Shown here one piece after another: positions 18,852 through 27,997 of a stretch of 64,000 bases of DNA. Numbering within the stretch: the stretch's first letter is position 1; the number at the start of each line of letters is the position of its first letter. This stretch comes from Streptomyces dysideae. Its GTDB lineage: Bacteria > Actinomycetota > Actinomycetes > Streptomycetales > Streptomycetaceae. The notes below the pieces were generated by a model. It was not told the DNA's origin, made no database searches, and was given only the letters and a program-made list of their open reading frames with translations. Both the position numbers and the translations under genes were made by a program. The stretch lies in the NCBI RefSeq assembly GCF_001514305.1, contig NZ_KQ949082.1, positions 63,365-127,364 on the forward strand. The letters are read 5' to 3'.

Positions 18852-19181
18852 CTATGACTCTCGTCTATGAGTTCCGGTTCCGTTCCGGTAGTGAGGCCCG
18901 CGGTGCGGTTTCATGTGCGCGGCGTGTTCCTCGGCTTCCTCGGCGAGCAGTTGGGCCGCGCCGCGCTCGGACTGACGGAGCAGCAGTCGGCAGGCGCCGG
19001 TCACGGCGGCCAGGCCGAGGGCCGTGCCCGCCGTGCCGGCCAGGGAGGTGCCGCACCAGAGCAGGACCACGGGGACCAGGGCACAACTGAAGGCGGCCCA
19101 ACGGACCACATCCGTCGATGAGTCGTGACAGCCGGGCTGGGTCGCGCGATGTACCTCGGAGGGGGTGCGAGGTCCGGACAT
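18852..19181 (-). CDS. Small membrane protein, function unknown
   Basis: 109-residue protein; ATG at 19181 with AGGGAG upstream. Two adjacent hydrophobic helices (VVRWAAFSCALVPVVLLWCG and LAGTAGTALGLAAVTGACRL) precede a charged tail (LLRQSERGAAQLLAEEAEEH) ending in His-rich residues. The tail looks cytoplasmic and coiled. I do not recognise a family beyond similar small proteins beside adpA in other Streptomyces. Confidence 0.6.
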   Translation of the reverse strand: MSGPRTPSEVHRATQPGCHDSSTDVVRWAAFSCALVPVVLLWCGTSLAGTAGTALGLAAVTGACRLLLRQSERGAAQLLAEEAEEHAAHMKPHRGPHYRNGTGTHRRES

Positions 19182-19518
19182 GGCGTGCTCCCTGGGGCGT
19201 GGCTCGCAGGGTTCAACGCGTGTTCGAGCAGTCGGTCACTGTGTCGGCCACCGTGTCGGCCGCCGGTGTGCGACGGTCCCGTGGCGCATACGTAATTGAA
19301 CCCTGCGCAAACCGCCTGTACAGAGCAGCAACCATTGCGTTACGGGCGCACCCTCGTGCATGCTCCGGGGAACCCGCGCGGCAACCGTGCCGGGGATCTG
19401 GGCTAAGGAGGCGTGCCGCCGTACCCTTGGGGGTATGGGGTTGGGAAGATGATTCCCGGACACAGCTCCGCCGCACACTGTTGTCCCTCCCATAAAGGAT
19501 CAAAACGCCGAGACAGCC
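19182..19518. other. Intergenic region before the universal stress gene
   Basis: 337 bases separate two divergent genes. Nothing is coded on either strand with convincing codon bias. It should contain both promoters. A GGGGGTATGGGGTTGGGAA purine run near 19428-19448 is the only visible oddity. Confidence 0.4.
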
Positions 19519-20046
19519 ATGGCCGGTCACGAATTCTTCGAACCAGCAGACCGCAAGCGGCCGGTCGCCGACCCCACGGCGTCCGAGCCCCAGGCGGCCG
19601 AAGAGCCACGCCACTCCTGCGACCCCGCCTTCAAGCACGGCGTCGTGGTCGGCTTCGACGGCTCCACGTCCAGTGAGCGCGCCCTCGCGTACTCCATCGG
19701 CATGGCCCATCGCTCCGGGTCGGGCCTGATCATCGTCCACGTCGCCAACCGGCTGCCCACCACGGTGTGGGCGGGCTGTGAGCCGCCGGTCTTCGTCGAC
19801 GTGCCGGACCATCGCACCGAGGTGCTCGGGCTCGAACTCGCCTGCGCCGACTATCTCTCCGAGGTGCCCTGGATCCTCGTCGAGCGTGGCGGCGACATCT
19901 GCCACGAACTCGAAGAGGTGGGGCGGGAGTACGAGGCGGACGCGATCGTCGTCGGCTCCACGCACGGCATCGTCGGGCGCATCTTCGGGTCCGTCGCGGG
20001 GCGGCTCGCCAAGCGGGCGAAGCGGCCCGTCGTTGTCATTCCGTAA
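19519..20046 (+). CDS. Universal stress protein (UspA fold)
   Basis: 175-residue single-domain Usp. After a ~35-residue polar N-terminal extension, the fold starts with KHGVVVGFDGSTSSERALAY and ends with the ATP-binding loop VVGSTHGIVGRIFGSVAGRL then RPVVVIP. The G-x2-G-x9-G(S/T) spacing predicts nucleotide binding. Such proteins are cytoplasmic and respond to starvation, redox or hypoxia. The long N-terminal extension is atypical but its ATG is the first in frame. Confidence 0.88.
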   Translation: MAGHEFFEPADRKRPVADPTASEPQAAEEPRHSCDPAFKHGVVVGFDGSTSSERALAYSIGMAHRSGSGLIIVHVANRLPTTVWAGCEPPVFVDVPDHRTEVLGLELACADYLSEVPWILVERGGDICHELEEVGREYEADAIVVGSTHGIVGRIFGSVAGRLAKRAKRPVVVIP

Positions 20047-20196
20047 CTGGGCGTTGTTCCAGGTGAGATGAGCCGCGGGAACCGCCAACTTCCTTTGTGC
20101 AGCGCATAAGTCTACTCGCGCGTAGAGGTGTTTGTGCCCTTGTGAAGGGCATATATCGCTCACCGCACAACCGCACATGCATGAAGGGAGCCCGCC

Positions 20197-20766
20197 GTGG
20201 ACAACGACGTCTCTGCGGGAAGCACCACCACGACCCTCGGCCATCTCGCGCTCGGACTCACCCTGCTGGCCTTCGGCCTCGGTCACACCGAAGTGATCGA
20301 CGGCGTGACGGCGGCGGACGCCGTCTCGCTCGCCACCTACGTCGGCGGCATCGCGCTCTTCGTTGCCGGCCTCCTGGCCTTCCGCGACCGTGACGCGTTC
20401 ACGGGCACGGCCTTCGCCGGTCTCGGGGCCTTCTGGTTCACCTGGGGTGTCGGCGCCGACACACAGGTCTCCGCCAACGCGGCGGGGCTGTTCCTGCTGC
20501 TCTTCGCGCTCGTGGCGCTCAGTCTGACGCTGGGGGCGTCGGCGGCGGCGCCGCTCGCGCGGGGGGCGTATGCGCTGCTCTTCGTGGCGATGCTGCTGCT
20601 CGCCATCGCTCAGTTCGGGGACTCCGAGGCGCTGACGAAGGTTGGCGGCTGGTTCGCGGTGGTGGGCGGTCTGGCCTCTTGGTACGTGGCTACTGCGGCC
20701 CTTGCGCACTGGCCGACGTCTGTTCCTCGTCGTGCTGCCGGCCGGGGGGTGACGGCCACCGGCTAG
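20197..20766 (+). CDS. GPR1/FUN34/YaaH-family membrane protein
   Basis: 189-residue protein with six hydrophobic segments. LGHLALGLTLLAFGLGHTEV matches the first segment of the acetate/succinate transporter family, GLGAFWFTWG the family's aromatic motif, and FVAMLLLAIAQF a later segment. The classical NPxPLG entrance motif is degenerate here (TTLGHLALG), so transport of acetate is uncertain. The GTG at 20197 follows GAAGGGAGCC. It is a single gene downstream of the stress-protein gene. Confidence 0.75.
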   Translation: MDNDVSAGSTTTTLGHLALGLTLLAFGLGHTEVIDGVTAADAVSLATYVGGIALFVAGLLAFRDRDAFTGTAFAGLGAFWFTWGVGADTQVSANAAGLFLLLFALVALSLTLGASAAAPLARGAYALLFVAMLLLAIAQFGDSEALTKVGGWFAVVGGLASWYVATAALAHWPTSVPRRAAGRGVTATG

Positions 20767-20808
20767 CTGCGCGGGCTGGGGGGTTGGGCGGCTCCCCGGC
20801 GATCAGGG

Positions 20809-20846
20809 CGGACCCCCCGTGACTGGTGGCATCACGTGGGGGTCCG
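20809..20846. terminator. Hairpin terminator between convergent genes
   Basis: The arms CGGACCCCCCGTGA and TCACGTGGGGGTCCG pair with one bulge around a 9-base loop. It lies between the 3' ends of the YaaH-type gene and glmS. Confidence 0.65.
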
Positions 20847-20941
20847 TTCCGTTTGTTTGGCCTCTGCGGGTGTGCGGGGGTTGCTCGCGCCCACGCGGCG
20901 GAGCCGCATATTGATACAGCCCCCCGCGCCCCTGAAAGTCT

Positions 20942-22759
20942 TTACTCAACCGTCACTGACTTGGCCAGGTTCCTCGGCTTGTCGATGTCCCTGCCCAAGG
21001 CCAATGCCGTGTGGTACGCCAGGAGTTGGAGGGGGATGCCCATGAGGATCGGGTCGAGTTCGTCCTCGTTCTTCGGGACCACGATCGTCTGGTCGGCCTT
21101 TTCCTGGTGCTGGTGGGCCACCGCCAGGATCCTGCCGCTGCGGGCCTTGATCTCCTCCATCGCGGCGCGGTTCTTCTCCAGCAGGTCGTCGTCGGGGACG
21201 ATCGCGACCGTCGGGAGGGCCGGCTCGATGAGGGCCAGGGGGCCGTGCTTGAGCTCGGAGGCCGGGTAGGCCTCGGCGTGGATGTACGAGACCTCCTTGA
21301 GCTTCAGGGAGGCCTCACGGGCCACCGGGTAGCCCCGGACGCGGCCGATGAAGAGCATCGAGCGGGCGTCGGCGTACTGCTCGGCCAGCTTCTTGATCTG
21401 CTCCTCCTGGTCCAGGATCTCGGTGATCTGGGCGGGGAGCCGGCGCAGGCCCTCGATGATCCGCTTGCCGTCGCGGACGGAGAGGTCGCGGGTGCGGCCC
21501 AGGTGGAGGGCGAGCAGGGCGAAGGCGACCGTGGTGTTGGTGAAGCACTTCGTCGAGACCACACAGACCTCCGGGCCCGCGTGCACGTAGATCCCGGCGT
21601 CCGCCTCGCGGGCGATCGCCGAGCCGACCACGTTCACGATGCCGAAGACCCGCGCGCCCTTGCGCTTCAGCTCCTGGACGGCCGCGAGGACGTCGTACGT
21701 CTCACCGGACTGGGAGACGGCCACGTAGAGAGTCTCGGGGTCGACGACCGCGTTGCGGTAGCGGAACTCCGACGCCGGCTCGGCGTCCGCGGGGATGCGG
21801 GCCAGCTCCTCGATCATCTGGGCGCCGATCAGGCCCGCGTGGTACGAGGTGCCGCAGCCGAGGATCTTCACGCGGCGGATCTGGCGGGCCTCGCGGGCGT
21901 CCAGGTTGAGGCCGCCGAGGTGCACGGTGGAGAAGCGGTCGTCGATGCGGCCGCGCAGGACGCGGTCCACGGCGTCGGCCTGCTCGTGGATCTCCTTGTG
22001 CATGTAGGTGTCGTGGCCGCCCATGTCGTAGGAGGCCGCCTCCCACTCCACAGTGGTGGGCTCCGCGGTGGTGCGGGTGCCCTCCGTCGTGTACGTGCGG
22101 AAGTCGTCCGCCTTGAGCGTGGCCATCTCGCCGTCGTCGAGGGTCACTATCTGGCGGGTGTGGGTGACCAGCGCGGCGATGTCCGAGGCGACGAACATCT
22201 CCTTCTCGCCGATGCCGAGGACGACCGGCGAGCCGTTGCGGGCGACGACGATGCGGTCGTTGAAGTCGGCGTGCATGACGGCGATGCCGTACGTGCCCTC
22301 GATGACGCGCAGCGTCTCGCGAACCTTGTCCTCCAGCTTCTCCGCCTGCGAACGGGCGATGAGGTGGACGAGGACCTCGGTGTCGGTCTCGGAGAGGAAC
22401 TCGACGCCGTCCGCCTCGAGCTTGCGGCGCAGGTCGGAGGCGTTGTCGATGATGCCGTTGTGGACCACGGCGACCTTGCCCCCGGCGTCCAGGTGCGGGT
22501 GGGCGTTCACGTCGGAGGGGGCGCCGTGGGTGGCCCAGCGGGTGTGGGCGATGCCGGTCGTGCCCTTGAAGCGGGCCGGGACCTTGGCCTCCAGGTCGCG
22601 GACCCGGCCCTTGGCCTTGACCATCTTCAGGCCGCTCGTCTTCGGGGAGGTGACGACGATGCCGGCCGAGTCGTAGCCGCGGTACTCCAGGCGCTGCAGG
22701 CCCTCCAGGAGGAGGGGGGCGACGTCACGCTTCCCGATGTATCCGACGATTCCGCACAT
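20942..22759 (-). CDS. glmS: Glutamine-fructose-6-phosphate aminotransferase
   Basis: 605-residue isomerising enzyme making glucosamine-6-phosphate, the first step to UDP-GlcNAc. Residues 1-230: glutaminase domain with Cys2 nucleophile (CGIVGYIGKRD) and RLEYRGYDSAG. Residues ~280-600: two SIS sugar-isomerase domains (GCGTSYHAGLIG, VSQSGETYD, and the C-terminal PRNLAKSVTVE, where the Lys and terminal loop line the active site). Full length. It sits beside an N-acetylhexosaminidase remnant, consistent with amino-sugar metabolism. S. coelicolor has two glmS paralogues and this would be the one near adpA (memory). Confidence 0.95.
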   Translation of the reverse strand: MCGIVGYIGKRDVAPLLLEGLQRLEYRGYDSAGIVVTSPKTSGLKMVKAKGRVRDLEAKVPARFKGTTGIAHTRWATHGAPSDVNAHPHLDAGGKVAVVHNGIIDNASDLRRKLEADGVEFLSETDTEVLVHLIARSQAEKLEDKVRETLRVIEGTYGIAVMHADFNDRIVVARNGSPVVLGIGEKEMFVASDIAALVTHTRQIVTLDDGEMATLKADDFRTYTTEGTRTTAEPTTVEWEAASYDMGGHDTYMHKEIHEQADAVDRVLRGRIDDRFSTVHLGGLNLDAREARQIRRVKILGCGTSYHAGLIGAQMIEELARIPADAEPASEFRYRNAVVDPETLYVAVSQSGETYDVLAAVQELKRKGARVFGIVNVVGSAIAREADAGIYVHAGPEVCVVSTKCFTNTTVAFALLALHLGRTRDLSVRDGKRIIEGLRRLPAQITEILDQEEQIKKLAEQYADARSMLFIGRVRGYPVAREASLKLKEVSYIHAEAYPASELKHGPLALIEPALPTVAIVPDDDLLEKNRAAMEEIKARSGRILAVAHQHQEKADQTIVVPKNEDELDPILMGIPLQLLAYHTALALGRDIDKPRNLAKSVTVE

Positions 22760-22772
22760 ATATACGTATTCC

Positions 22773-23030
22773 TCAGCCGTAGACGATGCGGCGCAGCTGC
22801 CTGAGCGTAAGCTCCGGCGGTGCCACCGCCCGGTATTTCAGGTCCGCCTCGATCCGCTCGAAGATCGTCGCGTTCACCAGGCCCTGGGCCTGGAGCTCGC
22901 GGTGGCGGCGACGGACGTACTCCTCGGTCGTCTCGTCGAAGTAGGCGAGCACGTCCTGGATCACCCGCAGCGCCTCGCCCCGGTTGAGAGGCGTGGACCG
23001 CGTCAGATGATCTACGAGTTCGTCGTGCAC
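22773..23030 (-). CDS. Small conserved protein upstream of glmS
   Basis: 85-residue charged protein from a GTG at 23030 with AGGATCT upstream. It has no signal or membrane segment. Helical stretches are RGEALRVIQDVLAYFDETTE and EEYVRRRHRELQAQGL. Codon use is typical. It ends 13 bases before glmS on the same strand, so the two are likely cotranscribed. I do not know a function; a role in glmS control would be speculation. Confidence 0.7.
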   Translation of the reverse strand: MHDELVDHLTRSTPLNRGEALRVIQDVLAYFDETTEEYVRRRHRELQAQGLVNATIFERIEADLKYRAVAPPELTLRQLRRIVYG

Positions 23031-23113
23031 CCGTAGATCCTGGAGTATGGGCGACGGTTTCGCAAGAAACCTGCCCGATTTCGGGCAGGGGGCTGATGGA
23101 TCGCCGCCGTAGG

Positions 23114-23986
23114 TCACATCCGCTTGAGGATCGCCTGCTTGGCCAGGGTGAACTCCTCGTCCGTCAGTACGCCCGTCCTGTGCAGCTCGCCGAGTTCGCG
23201 CAGGCGGCGCAGGAGGGCGTCGTGGCTGTCCTCGCCGGTCGTGGGCGGCTCGGGTTCGGGCGGTCGTACGTCCGGGGCGGCCGCCTTCGCCGGGTGGGGC
23301 AGCCGGGCCTGGACCGCGGCCGCGATCAGGGCCATCAGAGGGTCCTTCTTGAAGCCCCACAGCTCCACCGAGTTGGGGTCGTACTTGGGCGGGGCCTTGG
23401 TGGGGGCGTTCCGGACGGTGAAGCGGAGGTGGCCGTTCTCCAGGCCCGCAGCCGGATGCCACTCCACGGCCAGCAGGTCGGTGACGGCAAGGGAGCGGGC
23501 GCCTGCGGCGGCCTTGGCGTCCTCCGTCTTCCAGTTCCACTCCAGCCGGATGTGCTCGCCGTCGAAGCTCGCGGTGCCGTCCCCGGCCGAGACCGACAGG
23601 GGGAGCGGCGGGCCCGGCAGCAGATACTCGTCGACCGGGTCGGACGGGACCTGGTCGAGGAGCAGCGCGTTGCGGACCTCGTCCACGAAGTACTCGGCGA
23701 CGCCGTACCGGTCGGACTCGACGATCAACTGGTACGGGTCGTGGGGCTCGGTCAGGCGACCGCCGGTGGCGTGCAGCAGCGGGTCGGCACCGTCACGCAG
23801 GCGCAGCCGCACCCGCCCGGCCTTCTTGCCCTGCTCGAACGAGACGCCCGCCAACGCGCCCAGCGGGACGACGAGTTCACCCATGGTCTTGCGGAGCAGG
23901 CTGACGTTCTTGTCCCTTCCCGGAGTCAGCCGCAGGGCGTCGCCGTCGAAGACCCATGTGCCGTCCTTCTGGATGATTTCCGCCAT
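23114..23986 (-). CDS. DUF4429 and SHOCT domain protein
   Basis: 290-residue protein. Two related halves begin with KDGTWVFDGDALRLTPGRDK and GDGTASFDGEHIRLEWNWK, the pattern of a duplicated DUF4429 domain (PH-like). The last 35 residues (LRRLRELGELHRTGVLTDEE onward) are a SHOCT motif, a short helical module found at the ends of oligomerising proteins. The ATG at 23986 is followed directly by the first domain. Cytoplasmic; role unknown. Confidence 0.8.
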   Translation of the reverse strand: MAEIIQKDGTWVFDGDALRLTPGRDKNVSLLRKTMGELVVPLGALAGVSFEQGKKAGRVRLRLRDGADPLLHATGGRLTEPHDPYQLIVESDRYGVAEYFVDEVRNALLLDQVPSDPVDEYLLPGPPLPLSVSAGDGTASFDGEHIRLEWNWKTEDAKAAAGARSLAVTDLLAVEWHPAAGLENGHLRFTVRNAPTKAPPKYDPNSVELWGFKKDPLMALIAAAVQARLPHPAKAAAPDVRPPEPEPPTTGEDSHDALLRRLRELGELHRTGVLTDEEFTLAKQAILKRM

Positions 23987-24057
23987 GGGGGTGATTGTTC
24001 CACCGGTCCCCCGAGAGAGTGGTCCATACCTTTTGGGGCTCAAGGGAGGGATCGTTT

Positions 24058-25569
24058 GTGAGACAGCACCACAGAGCACTTCGCCTTCTCGGTTCCCTGC
24101 TGCTCGTCACGGCGGTGGGCGCGTTCGCCTCGGGCGCGGCGCCCACCGCCGGGGAAGGCCCGCCCCTTGGACCAGGTGATCCCGGCCCCCGCCTCGGTCA
24201 CGCCCGGCGGACCCCCGTACCGCATCACCGACGCCACCCGCATCCGCGTCGGCGACTCCCGCGCGGCCCGCCGTGTCGCCGAGTACCTCGCGGACGTCCT
24301 GCGCCGTCGACGGGTTACCCGCTGCCGGTCACCGGGTACGGCCGGGGCGGCATCCAACTGCGCCTGGCCAAGGGCGAGTACGGCACCGAGGGGTACCGCC
24401 TCGACAGCGGCCGTACGGGCGTCACCATCACCGCCGCCCAGCCCGCCGGCCTCTTCCACGGCGTCCAGACCCTGCGCCAACTCCTCCCGGCGGCCGTCGA
24501 GAAGGACTCCGTCCAGCCCGGCCCCTGGCTGATCGCGGGCGGCACCATCAAGGACACCCCGCGCTACGGCTGGCGCGGCGCGATGCTCGACGTCTCCCGG
24601 CACTTCGTCACCGTCGAACAGATCAAGCGCTACGTCGACCAACTCGCCCTGTGCAAGGTCAACAAGCTGCATCTGCACCTCAGCGACGACCAGGGCTGGC
24701 GGATCGCCGTCGACTCCTGGCCGCGCCTGGCGACGCACGGCGGGCCGACACAGGTCGGCGGCGGGGCCGGGGGCTACTACACAAAGGACCAGTACAACGA
24801 GATCGTCCGGTACGCGGGCTCCCGCTACCTCGAGGTCGTCCCCGAGATCGGCATGCCCGGCCACACCAACGCCGCCCTCGCCTCGTACGCCGAGCTGAAC
24901 TGCGACGGTGTGGCGCCGCCGCTCTGCACCGGCACGGACGTCGGCTTCAGCTCGCTGTGTGTGCCGAAGGAGATCACGTACGACTTCGTGGACGACGTGG
25001 TGCGGGAGATCGCCGCGCTCACACCCGGTCAGTACCTCCACATCGGCGGCGACGAGGCGCACTCCACCAGCCACGAGGACTACGTCAAGTTCAGGGACCG
25101 GGTACAGCCGGTCGTAGCCAAGTACGGCAAGACGGTGGTCGGCTGGCACCAGTTGACCGGGGCGACCCCGGCGAAGGGGGCGCTCGCGCAGTACCGGGGC
25201 CTGGACAGCACCAGTGCCGAGGAGCAGGAGCGGGTCGCGGCGGCGGCGCGGAACGGGACCGGGATCATCCTGCCCCCGGCCGACCTGCGGGGGCCGGTGA
25301 GCCACTTGGACATGTCACTCGTACGGGTAAGAGGTGGGCGTATCGTCGGGAAAGCGGCACAGGTGCGTCAGGCGGCGGCTGGTGTGGCGAAAGTCCGCCG
25401 GCGACAACCAAGTCGGCGGGCGCCTTTGGAGGGGTCACCGACCTGTCCCGGTTGCCGGCAGGGCAGTCGTCAGGCGGACGCAGGTGCTGTCCAACTCGCC
25501 GGAGCGATCCAGGGGAGAGTCTCCGGCCGAGCGTCGGAGAGAGCTGCAACTGGACATGAAGTACACGTG
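24058..25569 (+). pseudogene. Broken secreted GH20 beta-N-acetylhexosaminidase
   Basis: A GTG at 24058 after GGGAGGG starts a signal peptide (LGSLLLVTAVGAFASGA). The GH20 family is clear: RGAMLDVSRHF, KLHLHLSDDQGWR, EIGMPGHTNAAL and the catalytic Asp-Glu pair in HIGGDEAHS. Three lesions are visible. Between ~24150 and ~24305 the reading moves to another frame (there DQVIPAPASVTPGGPPYRIT) and back, implying two compensating single-base indels. At ~25312 the barrel is interrupted by ~235 bases of non-coding sequence. After LDMKYT at ~25569 the remaining ~100 residues are missing. Sequencing errors could explain the indels but not the insert or the lost end. Confidence 0.85.
25316..25550 (+). 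ncRNA. HEARO / IscB omega-RNA-like structured element (ORF-less)
   Basis: This segment interrupts the hexosaminidase frame between two LDM-encoding stretches and has no coding character. It is rich in nested stems: an imperfect stem-loop at ~25395-25420 with an AACCAA loop, CTGTCCC/GGGCAG around 25443-25466, and CTCCG/CGGAG at 25521-25539. The order GCACAGG, GCGGACGC (25474), CCAGGGG (25509), then a terminal CGGAGAGAG stem resembles what I remember of HEARO RNAs that guide IscB nucleases. No iscB follows, as in the many ORF-less copies. The flank on the 3' side starts ATGA, a reported HEARO insertion context. Family assignment is from memory and needs a covariance search. Confidence 0.5.
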
Positions 25570-25599
25570 TCGCAGGGCCGGAGGCGGCCGAGCAAAGGA

Positions 25600-25646
25600 A
25601 GACGGGCACCCCCGGAGGACCGTACTCCCGGGGTGCCCGCCCGTCT
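25600..25646. terminator. Strong terminator after desD
   Basis: AGACGGGCACCCCCGGA pairs with TCCCGGGGTGCCCGCCCGTCT around a 9-base loop. It lies 10 bases beyond the desD stop codon and also ends the broken hexosaminidase. Confidence 0.85.
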
Positions 25647-25655
25647 CTGTGGGCC

Positions 25656-27428
25656 TTACAGCCCGGCGATGGGGTTCTTCAGGGTGCCGACGAGCTGGAG
25701 GGCGCCCGCCGGGTCCGAGAGGTCGACCATCTGCTCGTTGTCGCGCAGCTGGAGGCGGTTGAGGCAGGACAGGGCGAACTCCGGGGCGAACAGGTCGTAC
25801 TGCCGGAACTTGTCGCCCAGCTCGGGCACCTGCTTCTGGTATTCGCGGACGGTCTCGGCGACCGTCCCCCAGAAGTCGTCCTCCTCCAGGATTCCCTCGG
25901 CGGCGAGGTTCGCGGCGAGGAAGCGGAAGAAGCAGTCGAAGACGTCCGTGAAGAGGGAGAGGAGCTTCTTGTCCTCCGGGACGTCCACGCGCAGCCGCTC
26001 GACCGTCGGCGGCAGCACCGCGTCCGGGTCCATGACGGCGATCTCCTCAGCGATGTCCTTGTAGATCGCGCGCTCCACGACGCCGTCCTTGAGGACGAGG
26101 ATGACGTTCTCGCCGTGCGGCATGAACACCAGGTCGTAGGCGTAGAAACTGTGGAGGAGCGGGGTGAAGTAGGCCCGGAGGTAGCGCCGCAACCACTCGA
26201 CCGGGGCCAGCCCCGACTGCTCGATCAGCGCGCCCGCGAAGGACGCGCCCTCGTGGTCGACGTGAACGAGGGAGGCCATGGTGGCCAGGGACTCGCCCTC
26301 CTGGAGGCAGGACACCGGGCTCTCGCGCCACAGCGCGGCCAGCATCTTGCGGTACGGCGAGTAGCGGTCGGTCGCCGTCTCGTACTCCAGGTGCCGGTAG
26401 CCGACGGCGGCGCGCTCGCGGATGATCGACAGGCCCGTGTCCCGCAACACCGGGTCGTTGTCGATGAGCTGGGCGAGCCAGTCGTTGATGGCGGGGGTGG
26501 CCTCCATGTAGGCGGCCGACAGTCCGCGCATGAAGCCCATGTTGATGACGGACAGGGCCGTCTTCACGTAGTGCTTCTCGGGGTGCGACTGGTTGAAGAA
26601 GGTCCGGATGGACTGCTGGGCCAGGTACTCGTCGTCGCCCTCGCCCAGGCAGACGAGGTGGCCGCGGGCGACCTCGGCCGCGAAGGTGACGGTGAGCTTG
26701 TTCCACCACTGCCAGGGGTGGACGGGTATGAGGAGGTAGTCGGCGGGGTCGTGGCCCTGAGCTCTAAGGGTCTCGTTGAACCGCTCGACGGTCCCCTCGC
26801 CCAGCTCGTCACGTACGAAGGACTCGTACTCGATGCCCATGCCGGCGGTGAAGGCCGCCCGGTCGCGGTGCGCGGCCAGCCACACCAGCCGGACCGGGCT
26901 CGCGGTCTCGGGGGCGTACGACAGGTACTCGTGGATGCCGAAGCCGAGCCGCCCGTTGTTGGCGACGAAGCAGGGGTGGCCCTCGGTCATACCGGTCTCG
27001 ATGGCCTGGAAGCCGCTTTTCGTGAGCTCGGCGACCGGGATCTGCGGCTTGGTGAGCTTGTAGCAGGTGCCGGAGAGGGTGGAGGAGATCTCCTCCAGGT
27101 AGACGGGGAGGATCGCGCCGCTCAGGCCGAGGGTTTTCCTCAGCTCGATGAGGAAGTCCAGGGCGGCGAGCGGGAGTTCGGCCCCGTCGCGCTGACGGCT
27201 GATCGAGTCGGCGTCGACCTGCCAGTGGTCGAGGGCGCGGATCACCGCCGTGAAGGTGTACCGCGTCAGGCCGTCGTCGCTGCGGACGACGTATGCGCCG
27301 TCACCGGTGGCCTCCGGCGTGATGAGCCGCTCGTGGGTGAACTCGGCGAGGGCCTTGCGGATGAGAAGGCGGTTGGCCCGCGCCCAGCGGTGGGGGGACA
27401 GGTGCGCTACGGCATCGGACAGGGTCAT
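25656..27428 (-). CDS. desD: Desferrioxamine synthetase DesD (NIS synthetase)
   Basis: 590-residue IucA/IucC-family, NRPS-independent siderophore synthetase. It trimerises N-hydroxy-N-succinyl/acetyl-cadaverine units, using ATP, into desferrioxamines E and B. Motifs: LSGTCYKLTKPQIPVAELTK, HPCFVANNGRLGFG, IPVHPWQWWNK, and the catalytic region FFNQSHPEKHYVKTALSVIN with the nucleotide-binding His/Lys; HSFYAYDLVFMPHGENV lies in the C-terminal half. Full length. It is the last gene of desABCD and overlaps desC by four bases. Iron-box control comes from upstream of desA. Confidence 0.96.
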   Translation of the reverse strand: MTLSDAVAHLSPHRWARANRLLIRKALAEFTHERLITPEATGDGAYVVRSDDGLTRYTFTAVIRALDHWQVDADSISRQRDGAELPLAALDFLIELRKTLGLSGAILPVYLEEISSTLSGTCYKLTKPQIPVAELTKSGFQAIETGMTEGHPCFVANNGRLGFGIHEYLSYAPETASPVRLVWLAAHRDRAAFTAGMGIEYESFVRDELGEGTVERFNETLRAQGHDPADYLLIPVHPWQWWNKLTVTFAAEVARGHLVCLGEGDDEYLAQQSIRTFFNQSHPEKHYVKTALSVINMGFMRGLSAAYMEATPAINDWLAQLIDNDPVLRDTGLSIIRERAAVGYRHLEYETATDRYSPYRKMLAALWRESPVSCLQEGESLATMASLVHVDHEGASFAGALIEQSGLAPVEWLRRYLRAYFTPLLHSFYAYDLVFMPHGENVILVLKDGVVERAIYKDIAEEIAVMDPDAVLPPTVERLRVDVPEDKKLLSLFTDVFDCFFRFLAANLAAEGILEEDDFWGTVAETVREYQKQVPELGDKFRQYDLFAPEFALSCLNRLQLRDNEQMVDLSDPAGALQLVGTLKNPIAGL

Positions 27429-27997
27429 ACGTCTACTCCTCGGGCGGCCAGGCTGTGCCTGTTGAAGAAGCGTTCGCGTGTGCAGAAGCTCAGCAGCGCG
27501 CGCTTCTCCGGCTTGTCGATCTCGCGTACGGGCACGAAGCCGACGGCCTCGTTGAGCGCGTGCACGGCCTTGTTGGTCACGTCGGGCTCGACCACGACCC
27601 GCCGGGTGCGTGGGTCGGCGAACAGCTCGTCCATCACGGCAGTGATGACGGCCCGGGTGAAGCCGTGGAGCGGCCGGTCGGTGGGGGCGACCAGGAAGTG
27701 CATGCCGACGTCGCCGGGCTCGGGCTCGTACAGGCCGGCCAGTTCGACGTACCGGGGGTCGTACTTCTCCATCAGGAAGGCCGGTTCGCCGTCGTGCCGG
27801 CCGAAGTAGGCGTGGTGGTGCTCGTGGGCCGCGATCCGCATGTACTCGCGCTCGACGTCCTGGAGTTTCGCGTCCTGCATCATCCAGAAGGCCGCCTTGG
27901 GGTGGGTGACCCAGCCGTGCAGCAGCTCGGCGTCCTTCAGCGGGTCGAGGGGGCGGATGGTGAACGTACCGATTCCGGTACCGGCTGTCGTGCTCAT
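27425..27997 (-). CDS. desC: Hydroxycadaverine acyltransferase DesC
   Basis: 190-residue GNAT-fold acyltransferase of the siderophore type. It acylates N-hydroxycadaverine with acetyl- or succinyl-CoA to give the hydroxamate units used by DesD. Typical segments: [37 protein letters not shown] and a C-terminal [19 protein letters not shown]. It overlaps desB by four bases and desD by four bases, so the three are translationally coupled. Confidence 0.94.
   Translation of the reverse strand: MSTTAGTGIGTFTIRPLDPLKDAELLHGWVTHPKAAFWMMQDAKLQDVEREYMRIAAHEHHHAYFGRHDGEPAFLMEKYDPRYVELAGLYEPEPGDVGMHFLVAPTDRPLHGFTRAVITAVMDELFADPRTRRVVVEPDVTNKAVHALNEAVGFVPVREIDKPEKRALLSFCTRERFFNRHSLAARGVDV

Noticed and set aside
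25334..25762. Plus-strand frame through the structured insert
   Set aside because: Cys/Arg-rich translation without motifs. It crosses the insert, the hexosaminidase stub and the terminator, so it is not a gene.
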